The position numbers were made by a program, and so were the translations under genes. The notes beneath the pieces are model-generated. The model did not search any database and was not told the origin of the DNA. It saw only the letters and a list, made by a program, of their open reading frames with translations. A stretch of 64,000 bases of DNA, taken from Shewanella hanedai. Lineage in GTDB: Bacteria > Pseudomonadota > Gammaproteobacteria > Enterobacterales > Shewanellaceae. Positions 16,701 through 24,605 of this stretch are shown piece by piece. The DNA is taken from NCBI RefSeq assembly GCF_007197645.1, contig NZ_VKGK01000011.1:1-64000 (forward strand), read 5' to 3'. Positions within the stretch are counted from its first letter, which is position 1; every line of letters begins with the position of its first letter.

Positions 16701-19589
16701 AGCCCTACACCAGTATTAGGTAATCCAATGACCTCTCAAGCTAAAACCATAATGAGCCAAGCGCTGACTCCGGTGACAACAACGCCAACCCAAAAAATAG
16801 ATGTTTCAGCGGGCGACTTAAACGCATTTCAACAGAATCAGCAGTTGACTCAGCAAGCACATCAAGCCTTTTTAAAGAGCCGCTCTGCGGGCATGAAAGT
16901 CGCAGATGCACTTTTGAAGCAGCAACTATCACAAGTAACAGGCCAAACTGTCGCTCCCCAAGTTTTGCAGTCTGCAGCGCCATTAGCGCAGCAGCCAACA
17001 GCCGCTCTTAAAGAGTTAACACCAGATCACGCTAATGTGGCGCCCTACATTGCGCCAACGCCGATGCTAAAACCTTGCATCTGGAACTATGCTGATTTGG
17101 TTGAATATGCCGAAGGTGATATCGCAAACGTATTTGGCAGCGATTACGCCATCATCGACAGCTACTCGCGCCGTGTACGCCTACCGACCACTGATTACCT
17201 GCTGGTATCGCGTGTGACCAAACTCGATGCAACCATGAACGAGTATAAGCCTTGCTCAATGACCACTGAATATGACATCCCTGTCGATGCCCCATACTTA
17301 GTCGATGGTCAAATCCCATGGGCGGTTGCCGTTGAGTCAGGCCAATGTGATTTAATGTTGATCAGTTACCTCGGTATCGACTTTGAAAACAAGGGTGAGC
17401 GTGTCTATCGTCTACTTGATTGTACCCTCACCTTCCTTGGCGATCTGCCACGCGGTGGCGACACTCTTCGTTATGACATTAAGATCAATAACTACGCCCG
17501 TAACGGTGAAACTTTATTGTTTTTCTTCTCTTACGAGTGTTTTGTTGGCGACAAGATGGTGCTTAAGATGGACGGCGGTTGTGCTGGTTTCTTCACCGAT
17601 GAAGAACTTGCTGACGGTAAAGGCGTCATTCGCACTGAAGATGAAATTAAAGCGCGCAGCTTAGTGGTTAAACAAACCTTTAACCCACTACTTGATTGCC
17701 CTAAATCAAGCTTCAACTATGGTGACATTCATAAACTATTAACCGCTGATATCCAAGGCTGTTTTGGTCCAAGTCACACAGGCGCAGCTCAACCATCGCT
17801 TTGTTTCGCATCAGAGAAGTTCCTGATGATTGAGCAAGTCAGCAAGGTTGATCGCAATGGCGGTACTTGGGGTCTAGGTCTAATCGAAGGCCATAAGCAG
17901 CTTGAAGCTAATCACTGGTACTTCCCTTGTCACTTCCAAGGTGATCAAGTGATGGCAGGCTCTCTTATGGCTGAAGGTTGTGGTCAGTTACTCCAGTTCT
18001 ATATGTTGCACCTTGGTATGCACACTCAAACTAACAATGGTCGTTTCCAGCCATTAGAAAATGCTTCACAGCAGGTTCGTTGTCGCGGACAAGTTCTGCC
18101 TCAATCAGGCCTACTAACCTACCGCATGGAAGTGACTGAAATTGGTTTCAGTCCACGTCCTTATGCTAAAGCGAATATCGATATTCTGCTTAATGGTAAG
18201 CCTGTGGTTGATTTCCAAAATCTAGGAGTAATGATCAAAGAGGAAGATGAGTGTACTCGTTACCCTAAATTAACCTCGGTTGTTAGTTCAAGTGATGTGG
18301 TTTCAACTACTTCAAGTACAGCGAAAATTGATCGACCTAATGCGCCTTTGATGGCACAAATACCGGATCTGACAAAAGCGCCCAACAAGGGTGTGGTTCC
18401 AATCTCACACGTTGAAGCGCCTATCACGCCGGATTACCCAAACCGTGTACCTGATACCGTGCCATTTACGCCGTATCACATGTTTGAGTTTGCCACTGGT
18501 AATATCGAAAACTGTTTCGGCCCTGAATTTTCAATCTACCGCGGCATGATCCCACCACGTACTCCTTGTGGCGATCTGCAAGTGACGACTCGAGTGATTG
18601 AAGTTAACGGTAAGCGCGGTGAATTCAAGAAGCCATCATCGTGTATCGCAGAATATGAAGTGCCAGAGGATGCATGGTACTTTGATAAGAATAGCCACGA
18701 AGCCACCATGCCTTACTCCATTTTGATGGAGATTTCATTGCAGCCAAATGGTTTTATCTCAGGTTACATGGGCACCACCCTTGGTTTCCCAGGACTTGAG
18801 CTGTTCTTCCGTAACTTAGATGGTAACGGTAAGATGTTACGCAATGTTGATCTGCGTGGTAAAACAATACGCAATGATTCTCGTCTACTGTCAACGGTAA
18901 TGGCGGGAACTAACATCATTCAGAGCTTCAGCTTCGAGCTAAGCACTGATGGTATTCCCTTCTACGAAGGTAAAGCGGTATTCGGTTACTTTAAAGGTGA
19001 TGCGCTTAAAGATCAGCTTGGACTCGATAACGGCAAAGTCACTCAACCATGGCATGTATCAAAAGGCATTACCGCTGATACTAAGGTGAATTTACTCGAC
19101 AAGAGCAGTCGTCACTTTAACGCCCCAGTAGGTCAACCACACTACCGTTTAGCCGGTGGTCAGCTCAACTTTATCGACAGTGTTGAGATCGTCGACAATG
19201 GCGGTACTGAGGGATTAGGTTACTTATACGCCGAGCGAACGATTGACCCAAGTGATTGGTTCTTCCAGTTCCACTTCCACCAAGATCCGGTTATGCCAGG
19301 CTCCTTAGGTGTTGAAGCGATTATAGAAACCATGCAAACTTACGCCATCAGTAAAGATTTGGGTGCTGGATTTAAAAATCCAAAATTTGGTCAGATACTG
19401 TCTGATATTAAGTGGAAGTACCGTGGCCAAATCAACCCACTGAACAAGCAGATGTCGATGGATGTGAGCATTACCTCCATTAAAGATGTCGATGGCAAGA
19501 AAGTGATCACAGGTAACGCAAGTCTCAGTAAAGACGGCCTGCGCATATACGAAGTATTTGATATCGCGATCTCAATCGAAGAAGCCTAA
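13722..19589 (+). CDS. pfaC: PfaC, PUFA synthase subunit (KS-CLF-DH-DH)
   Basis: 1955 residues. The first ketosynthase (about 20-480) has a complete triad: C223 in DAACASS, H358 in CHATGT and H398 in SNLGH. A second ketosynthase-like domain (about 490-900) has SAAEQS with E698 where the cysteine should be, so it is a chain-length-factor-like partner. A Ser/Thr/Gln-rich linker follows. Two FabA-like hot-dog dehydratase/isomerase domains are marked by CHFQGDQVMAGS (H1404) and FHFHQDPVMPGS (H1851), each preceded by a related non-catalytic half. These make the cis double bonds without oxygen. Translation is coupled to pfaB. Its stop lies within a small hairpin, and pfaD follows 83 bases later. 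Confidence 0.97.
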   Translation: MTFADKSLTHSAVNDHKQSKIAIVGLATLYPDAKSPQEFWQNLLDKRDSRSTLTNEKLGANSADYQGVQGQSDRFYCDKGGYIEDFSFDASGYKLSPESLTGLDNSFLWALDTSRKALEDAGIALNNNDLLQRTGVIMGALSFPTARSNDLFLPIYHSAVEKALQDKLASAQFKLNPTNAASCRSHNDSVIDSANGSIAHNTSKVVADALGLGSAQLSLDAACASSVYSLKLACDYLSTGKADVMLAGAVSGADPFFINMGFSIFHAYPDHGVSVPFDSNSKGLFAGEGAGVLVLKRLDDAERDGDKIYAVVSGVGLSNDGKGQFVLSPNPKGQVKAFERAYAASDIEPKDIEVIECHATGTPLGDKIELTSMETFFEDKLAGSKAPLIGSAKSNLGHLLTAAGMPGIMKMIFAMKEQALPPSINISDAISSPNGLFNSATLPNQVQAWPAKEGNTLRHAGVSVFGFGGCNAHLLLESYSGQQAAGTSQQTATRSPDTQALKVIGLGAHFGPLSSINQLDKAIENNSNGFIPLPQKRWKGLEKHTELLAEFGLSDTPKGAYVDSFELDFLRFKLPPNEDDRLISQQLMLMKVTDEAIRDAKLQPGQKVAVLVAMETELELHQFRGRVNLHTQLQESLNAMGVSLSSDEYQALEAITMDSVLDAAKLNQYTSFIGNIMASRIASLWDFDGPAFTISAAEQSVSRCIDVAQNLMSQEHLDAVVIAAVDLSGSFEQVILKNSIAPVEMNPTSAIKSDTWNVGEGAGAIVLVKDETTNVSAYGQIDAIAFGHAEHVSSVTDKLFTQTGTDSSSIGVVETNIAPGSLAGADVFLSNATFANATTTSADSRIGHCFAATGMASVLHGLLNLSRKSSVNSNKALVTNISENQVSQLLLSQTSSEQQALTTRLNAELKSDAKHQLLKQVTLGGRDIYQHIVDAPLASLASIQSKLAQGTASSVVKRHKPLIARAAQSTVETRVQIAPQQVTEHIQAASTSVSPTPVLGNPMTSQAKTIMSQALTPVTTTPTQKIDVSAGDLNAFQQNQQLTQQAHQAFLKSRSAGMKVADALLKQQLSQVTGQTVAPQVLQSAAPLAQQPTAALKELTPDHANVAPYIAPTPMLKPCIWNYADLVEYAEGDIANVFGSDYAIIDSYSRRVRLPTTDYLLVSRVTKLDATMNEYKPCSMTTEYDIPVDAPYLVDGQIPWAVAVESGQCDLMLISYLGIDFENKGERVYRLLDCTLTFLGDLPRGGDTLRYDIKINNYARNGETLLFFFSYECFVGDKMVLKMDGGCAGFFTDEELADGKGVIRTEDEIKARSLVVKQTFNPLLDCPKSSFNYGDIHKLLTADIQGCFGPSHTGAAQPSLCFASEKFLMIEQVSKVDRNGGTWGLGLIEGHKQLEANHWYFPCHFQGDQVMAGSLMAEGCGQLLQFYMLHLGMHTQTNNGRFQPLENASQQVRCRGQVLPQSGLLTYRMEVTEIGFSPRPYAKANIDILLNGKPVVDFQNLGVMIKEEDECTRYPKLTSVVSSSDVVSTTSSTAKIDRPNAPLMAQIPDLTKAPNKGVVPISHVEAPITPDYPNRVPDTVPFTPYHMFEFATGNIENCFGPEFSIYRGMIPPRTPCGDLQVTTRVIEVNGKRGEFKKPSSCIAEYEVPEDAWYFDKNSHEATMPYSILMEISLQPNGFISGYMGTTLGFPGLELFFRNLDGNGKMLRNVDLRGKTIRNDSRLLSTVMAGTNIIQSFSFELSTDGIPFYEGKAVFGYFKGDALKDQLGLDNGKVTQPWHVSKGITADTKVNLLDKSSRHFNAPVGQPHYRLAGGQLNFIDSVEIVDNGGTEGLGYLYAERTIDPSDWFFQFHFHQDPVMPGSLGVEAIIETMQTYAISKDLGAGFKNPKFGQILSDIKWKYRGQINPLNKQMSMDVSITSIKDVDGKKVITGNASLSKDGLRIYEVFDIAISIEEA

Positions 19590-19604
19590 AAGCTGCGCTT
19601 TTTT
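19588..19604 (+). terminator. Short hairpin with T-run at the pfaC stop
   Basis: AAAAGC (19588-19593) pairs with GCTTTT (19597-19602) around TGC, and the T-run extends to 19604. The stem is weak (two GC pairs), so it may cause partial termination rather than a full stop between pfaC and pfaD. Confidence 0.45.
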
Positions 19605-19627
19605 GCTTGAATTAAAAATAACAAAGA

Positions 19628-19650
19628 GTTAGAGACTTAAAGTCTCTAAC
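19628..19650 (+). promoter_or_regulatory. Perfect 10-bp hairpin in the pfaC-pfaD gap
   Basis: GTTAGAGACT (19628-19637) pairs perfectly with AGTCTCTAAC (19641-19650), loop TAA. No clear T-run follows, so an mRNA-stabilising, processing or attenuator role is as likely as termination. It ends 22 bases before the pfaD start. Confidence 0.5.
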
Positions 19651-19672
19651 TTATTTAAGGGTCTTAAATTTA

Positions 19673-21307
19673 ATGAATCCTACGACAGTAAGTAAAATAC
19701 ACTCTCCATGGCCTTGGTCAGTTACCGATGCCGACATCAGCTTTGATGTGAATGGGATAGAACAGCAACTCAAAGATTTCAGTCGCGGCTGTTACGTCGT
19801 GAATCACAGTGAGAAAGGCTTCGGCCTTGCGCAAACCGCACAAATTGTTTCAGATGATGTACAAGCCGCTAACACGACTTCATTACCCGTCAGTGCTTTT
19901 GCCCCTGCTTTAGGGACAGAAAGCTTAGGTGACAGTAATTTCCGCCGAGTTCACGGAGTAAAATACGCTTACTATGCTGGCGCGATGGCAAATGGCATCT
20001 CATCTGAAGAGCTAGTGATTGCATTAGGTACAGCTGGTATTCTATGCTCATTTGGCGCTGCAGGTCTTATTCCAAGTCGCGTTGAAGCAGCAATCAACCG
20101 CATTCAAACGGCCTTGCCAAACGGCCCTTACATGTTCAACCTTATCCATAGCCCAAGCGAGCCAGCATTAGAGCGTGGCAGCGTAGAGCTATTTTTAAAG
20201 CATAAAGTGCGCACCGTTGAAGCGTCTGCATTTCTAGGCCTAACGCCACAAATTGTCTACTACCGCGCCGCGGGTTTAAGCCGTGACGGTCACGGGAATA
20301 TTTTGGTTGCCAACAAAGTTATCGCCAAAGTCAGCCGTACTGAAGTTGCTGAAAAATTCATGATGCCAGCCCCCGTTAAAATGCTACAAAAGCTGGTCGA
20401 CGAAGGCGCGATAACCCCTGAGCAGATGGAACTAGCTCAACTTGTGCCCATGGCCGATGACGTGACGGCAGAAGCTGACTCTGGCGGTCATACCGATAAT
20501 CGTCCTTTAGTCACTTTACTTCCAACGATTTTGGCACTTAAAGATGAGATACAAGCTAAATACCAATACGACACGCCTATTCGTGTCGGTTGTGGTGGCG
20601 GTGTCGGTACTCCCGATGCGGCTTTAGCGACTTTCAATATGGGCGCAGCCTACATTGTCACAGGTTCTATCAACCAAGCGTGTGTTGAAGCTGGCGCTAG
20701 CGAGCACACTCGAAAATTACTTGCTACCACAGAGATGGCCGACGTGACGATGGCTCCGGCCGCAGACATGTTCGAGATGGGCGTTAAGCTGCAAGTGGTT
20801 AAGCGCGGTACCCTGTTCCCTATGCGCGCTAACAAACTGTACGAGCTTTACACCCGTTATGACTCTATCGAGTCTATCCCGACTGAAGAGCGTGAAAAAC
20901 TTGAAAAGCAAGTGTTCCGCTCAAGCCTTGATGATATTTGGGCAGGTACGGTCGCCCACTTTAATGAACGCGATCCTAAACAGATCGAACGCGCTGAAGG
21001 TAACCCAAAGCGTAAAATGGCACTTATTTTCCGCTGGTATCTCGGACTTTCTAGCCGTTGGTCAAACTCTGGCGAAGTCGGCCGTGAAATGGATTACCAG
21101 ATCTGGGCAGGTCCAGCACTCGGTGCATTTAACCAGTGGGCTAAAGGCAGTTATTTAGATAACTATCAAGACCGCAACGCCGTCGATTTGGCTAAGCACT
21201 TAATGTACGGCGCTGCCTACCTTAACCGAATTAACTCATTAACCTCACAAGGGGTTAAATTGCCAACTCAGCTGCTACGCTGGAAGCCAACGCAACGAAT
21301 GGCTTAA
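19673..21307 (+). CDS. pfaD: PfaD, PUFA synthase enoyl reductase
   Basis: 544 residues. This is the FMN-dependent enoyl reductase of the PUFA synthase, related to 2-nitropropane dioxygenase/FabK TIM barrels. The N-terminal segment begins HSPWPWSVTD, characteristic of PfaD. The barrel contains FNLIHSPSEPALERG, an ADSGGHTDNRP-type segment and the phosphate-binding stretch RVGCGGGVGTPDAALATFNM followed by GAAYIVTGSINQ. The C-terminal 140 residues (from about 400) form the PfaD-specific tail. It reduces enoyl intermediates on the ACPs of PfaA. ATG is preceded by AAGGG at 11 bases. It is separated from pfaC by 83 bases with two hairpins, so its expression may be tuned separately. Confidence 0.95.
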   Translation: MNPTTVSKIHSPWPWSVTDADISFDVNGIEQQLKDFSRGCYVVNHSEKGFGLAQTAQIVSDDVQAANTTSLPVSAFAPALGTESLGDSNFRRVHGVKYAYYAGAMANGISSEELVIALGTAGILCSFGAAGLIPSRVEAAINRIQTALPNGPYMFNLIHSPSEPALERGSVELFLKHKVRTVEASAFLGLTPQIVYYRAAGLSRDGHGNILVANKVIAKVSRTEVAEKFMMPAPVKMLQKLVDEGAITPEQMELAQLVPMADDVTAEADSGGHTDNRPLVTLLPTILALKDEIQAKYQYDTPIRVGCGGGVGTPDAALATFNMGAAYIVTGSINQACVEAGASEHTRKLLATTEMADVTMAPAADMFEMGVKLQVVKRGTLFPMRANKLYELYTRYDSIESIPTEEREKLEKQVFRSSLDDIWAGTVAHFNERDPKQIERAEGNPKRKMALIFRWYLGLSSRWSNSGEVGREMDYQIWAGPALGAFNQWAKGSYLDNYQDRNAVDLAKHLMYGAAYLNRINSLTSQGVKLPTQLLRWKPTQRMA

Positions 21308-21309
21308 GC

Positions 21310-21337
21310 CCTGCTTGAGCTAAATAAAGCAGGTTTT
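21310..21337 (+). terminator. Rho-independent terminator after pfaD
   Basis: CCTGCTT (21310-21316) pairs with AAGCAGG (21327-21333) and is followed by TTTT, starting three bases after the pfaD stop. Confidence 0.7.
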
Positions 21338-21356
21338 ACCGTAGGATAAAATCAAC

Positions 21357-21390
21357 AAGCCATTGAGCATGAATAATGCCAATGGCTTTT
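21357..21390 (+). terminator. Second, stronger terminator after pfaD
   Basis: AAGCCATTG (21357-21365) pairs with CAATGGCTT (21380-21388). The inner GCAT/ATGC extends the stem after one bulged A, and a T-run follows. Two terminators in tandem insulate the pfa operon. Confidence 0.8.
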
Positions 21391-21519
21391 CTGTAAACAG
21401 TCAAAAATCCCCTTCCTCAACATTCCAGCCAACTGACTTTAAGCTTTTGTTACACATTGAAGTCGTGGGCGTTTATGACTTCGTGTTAGCTTACTATTTT
21501 GGCTAATAAAAAGAGTGAA

Positions 21520-22167
21520 ATGATGAATAACTTACAAAGGATAGGTGGGGTTGCAGCACTTTTTGAGGCTGCCATTTACATATCAGCTTTTGTCTTTTTT
21601 GGCGTATTTTGGGATTACCCTGTTGGCGCTGATAATATTCAAAAGTTTGCTTTTCTAGCGGATAATCAAACCATTCTGTCCATCGTTAATTTATGCATGT
21701 ATGTCATCTTTGGATGTTTTTTGGCAGTGTTAGTTATCGCCCTTCACCAACGCCTTAAAACCAAAGCCCCTGTGTTATCACAAACCGCTTCTACTTTCGG
21801 TCTGATTTGGGTTGGTCTCGTCATTGCAAGTGGAATGATTGCAAACATAGGACTAAATACGGTAATCAGTCTGTCAGCCAAAGACGCTGAGCAAGCTATG
21901 ACGGTCTGGATAGTGATAGGTACTATCGTTGAGGGTTTAGGGGGCGGAAATGAAGTTGTAGGTGGGTTATGGGTGTTTTTATTGAGTATCGCCGCTTTAA
22001 AAACTAACGAGCTTTCAACACCATTAAACTATTTCGGCATATTTGTTGGTTTTGCTGGTATTTTCACTATTTACCCCGCTGAAATATTGACAGAAATATT
22101 CGGTCTAACTCAAATCATATGGTTTTCTTGGTTAGGTGTAACCATGTTAATAAGTCGCGAACACTAA
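21520..22167 (+). CDS. DUF4386-like integral membrane protein
   Basis: About 215 residues with six or so hydrophobic segments and the layout of DUF4386-type membrane proteins: a first segment starting NLQRIGGVAALFEAAIYI, then helices around IVNLCMYVIFGCFLAVLVIAL, a central glycine-rich loop GLGGGNEVVGG and a last pair ending WFSWLGVTMLI. The start is ATG at 21520-21522 after the purine-rich AAAAAGAGTGA; a TTG seven codons upstream is less likely. Function is unknown. It stands alone between the pfa terminators and the recX-like gene. Confidence 0.7.
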   Translation: MMNNLQRIGGVAALFEAAIYISAFVFFGVFWDYPVGADNIQKFAFLADNQTILSIVNLCMYVIFGCFLAVLVIALHQRLKTKAPVLSQTASTFGLIWVGLVIASGMIANIGLNTVISLSAKDAEQAMTVWIVIGTIVEGLGGGNEVVGGLWVFLLSIAALKTNELSTPLNYFGIFVGFAGIFTIYPAEILTEIFGLTQIIWFSWLGVTMLISREH

Positions 22168-22302
22168 CAAGCCAAGAAGAGGTTTTAGGCTGAGCTTAAA
22201 ACCTTGAATTCATGTCCAACATAACATTGCCTCTAGTACGTACTCTACAACCGAGTGTTCTGCTACACTGCTTTGGGTCACTTTTCAGTTAAGATCACTT
22301 TT

Positions 22303-23112
22303 ATGCAGCGCACACCACTTCGTCAAGCCAAAACCATCGATAACGTTTTTAATAGCGCCTACTGGCACCTTGGACAGCAAGATTTTACCATTAACGAAAT
22401 CCGCACCAAGCTTGAGCGTAAAACCGAAAACCAAGAATGGATTGATATTGTACTCGCTAAACTCATAGAGAACGGTTACCTAAAGAATAACTTCGACTTT
22501 GCTGTACGCTATTGTGAATTGGCTTTTAGTAATCAACTCGGCAGTGGCGCAATAAAACGTAAATTGCAGCTACGAGGTATAACTGCTGCAGAAATTGATA
22601 CCGCTTTAGAACAAGTGATGGACGAGCAAAATGTCGATGCCTATGCAATGGCAACATCTAGACTGCTAAGTAAGTTTGAGCACTTCCATGGCACCAACAA
22701 AGAGAAAGTCTATTCACAAATGACCACAAAAGGGTTTTCTCGTGCTGAAATTGATCATGCTTTATCACAACATCCTGAACGTGACACATTGCGCAGCAAA
22801 TTAGCGGTTAAAGCAGATAAAGTCGACTTAACCACTGAGATCATCAAGCTATTCAACAAAGGCAAAGGCGAAACCCTCATTCTACAAGAACTCAAACAGC
22901 GGCTGATTGATGTCACTGACTTTGAAGAAACCTTGTACCAGTTAACATTAACAGAGGATGTCGATTTTTATCAAAGCTGTAAAAATGAACTGGCTAAAAA
23001 ACGTTATGACTTATCAGACTACAAAGAAAAGTCGAAAGCTTACGCCTATTTATCTCGCAAAGGGTTTGGCAGTGATGAAATAAAAGAGGCGATGAATCCC
23101 GATGATGAATAA
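22303..23112 (+). CDS. RecX-family protein, unusually long
   Basis: About 269 residues, made of repeated three-helix units as in RecX, the modulator of RecA filaments. Recognisable units include IDIVLAKLIENGYLKNNFDF with YCELAFSNQLGSGAIKRKLQ, then LQLRGITAAEIDTALEQV, a third, YSQMTTKGFSRAEIDHAL, and a fourth near the C-terminus (AYLSRKGFGSDEIKEAM). Proteobacterial RecX is usually about 150-170 residues, so this is an extended member. The start ATG at 22303 is chosen because the similarity begins directly after it; the ribosome site is weak. recA is not nearby, so it may be a second RecX-like protein rather than the canonical one. Highly charged and cytoplasmic. Confidence 0.7.
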   Translation: MQRTPLRQAKTIDNVFNSAYWHLGQQDFTINEIRTKLERKTENQEWIDIVLAKLIENGYLKNNFDFAVRYCELAFSNQLGSGAIKRKLQLRGITAAEIDTALEQVMDEQNVDAYAMATSRLLSKFEHFHGTNKEKVYSQMTTKGFSRAEIDHALSQHPERDTLRSKLAVKADKVDLTTEIIKLFNKGKGETLILQELKQRLIDVTDFEETLYQLTLTEDVDFYQSCKNELAKKRYDLSDYKEKSKAYAYLSRKGFGSDEIKEAMNPDDE

Positions 23113-23145
23113 CCTTCCTTATTACACGTTAAACCACCAGCAAGT

Positions 23146-24354
23146 TTATGGAATAAAGATAATCTCTTCGTCGAGGAGATCTAAAATCACCTCACTAGCA
23201 ATCTCTCTATCGACACCACTTTGGCTCAGCACTTTGATCAACTCTTCACCACTGAAACTGATCGTTTGATCAGCAAGTAGTAATATCAGTTGAGCAAGAA
23301 TAGGATCACTCACACCTTGCTCCTTTCTATGCCTCACCTTATAACCGACACTCTCTATACGTTGAGCTTGATCTTGATTACGTTTCTCGATGAAAAAAGA
23401 GGCTTCAGGATTGACGACCAAAGTACAACTTCCAATTTCAGCAGCGGTTATCCGTTCGCGAGCATTATTGCCAGCTCCACAGATAATGAAATCAAGTTTA
23501 GGTATTTCAAATAATCGTTCGATAACTTGATATTGCTCAAACTCACTCAGCTCCCTCAACTTATCCAGTAACTCAGGATCGTTAAAACGTTTCTCGATTG
23601 ACCAAACATCAGGTTCTACCCAGCGTACAAACTTCATATTGGCTTGTTCGATGAACTGCCATAAATCAGCGATGTCATAGCTTACTTCATTGACATTCAA
23701 GCAAGTATCAACAAATTCAACGTCTGGATTTAGGTAGGTACTTTTCAAATAGGTATCTTTAAAGATGGTTTCCTCGGCCGCTTTAGAAAGAAGCCTCCCA
23801 ATGGGAATGCGACTCTCAATAGGATCATCTTTAGGAGAGAGGATATTAATGCCTTCAATTAATCGATACAGCGCCTGACGTCCGAAGCTGCCATATAACA
23901 TTAACGATATAACGCCATGAGGCGCTAAAATTTTGGTGAGATTATTCAACCCAACTTGCGGATCAGCTAAGTGATGCAGCACACCAGAGGAGTAGATAAC
24001 ATCAAAGCCACCTTCCGGTACATCTACCCCCTCTAAAGTCATCAAATCCGCTTGAATGAAATTAATATTGGTCAACCCACGCGCTTTTGCGTTTTCCCTT
24101 GCTTCCGCTAAACCCACAGAGTTGATATCAATCGCGGTGAAGTTCACTTTGGGTTGCAATGAAGCCGCACCGATAACACCGGGGCCTCGACCGCAGCCAG
24201 CATCCAATACCTCAAGCGGCCTATTTGAGTCTCGTTTCAGCGCGACATAGCTCAACAGCAACCTGATATCGAAACCTGGCCTGATAGTCGGCTCGCCTGA
24301 TGGGTATGGGTATTGCTCATACATGTCTTTTACTTTGCTGGTCGTCTGATCCAA
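23146..24354 (-). CDS. Class I SAM-dependent methyltransferase
   Basis: 402 residues. The SAM-binding motif I is VLDAGCGRGPG (about 49-59), the acidic ribose-binding residue falls in FTAIDINSVGLAEAR, and QADLM and FDVIYSSGVLHHLADP supply motifs II-IV, which places it in the methyltransferase type 11/12 group. Conserved YEQYPYP near the N-terminus is seen in a subgroup of methyltransferases acting on peptides or small molecules. The C-terminal 170 residues are of unknown type. The start is TTG at 24352-24354, supported by a strong ribosome site (GGAG, 8 bases upstream); ATG at codon 11 is the alternative. The substrate cannot be inferred. Confidence 0.8.
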   Translation of the reverse strand: MDQTTSKVKDMYEQYPYPSGEPTIRPGFDIRLLLSYVALKRDSNRPLEVLDAGCGRGPGVIGAASLQPKVNFTAIDINSVGLAEARENAKARGLTNINFIQADLMTLEGVDVPEGGFDVIYSSGVLHHLADPQVGLNNLTKILAPHGVISLMLYGSFGRQALYRLIEGINILSPKDDPIESRIPIGRLLSKAAEETIFKDTYLKSTYLNPDVEFVDTCLNVNEVSYDIADLWQFIEQANMKFVRWVEPDVWSIEKRFNDPELLDKLRELSEFEQYQVIERLFEIPKLDFIICGAGNNARERITAAEIGSCTLVVNPEASFFIEKRNQDQAQRIESVGYKVRHRKEQGVSDPILAQLILLLADQTISFSGEELIKVLSQSGVDREIASEVILDLLDEEIIFIP

Positions 24355-24538
24355 GGTCCGTCTCCAGATGCTGTCAATTAATCAAATTAGTGGGAAATCC
24401 AATTACACCAACATAAACGAAAAAATCCTTCTAGACCATGTCTTTATGCATAATACGCCCAAATGATTTTCGAGCGCTTTTCACAATTTAAATCCTATTA
24501 ACAAAGCCCGTTTATTTACGTTATGTACTAAGAGATAG

Positions 24539-24566
24539 AAAAAAGCCACCGAGAGAACTCGATGGC
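24539..24566 (-). terminator. Rho-independent terminator of the TonB-receptor gene
   Basis: On the minus strand GCCATCGAG pairs with CTCGGTGGC (one G-U) and is followed by six T residues (complement of 24539-24544). It lies 40 bases downstream of the receptor stop codon. Confidence 0.8.
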
Positions 24567-24605
24567 TGTAGTTTTAACAGTGGTTATTGCTAACCCAGCA
24601 AAAGA

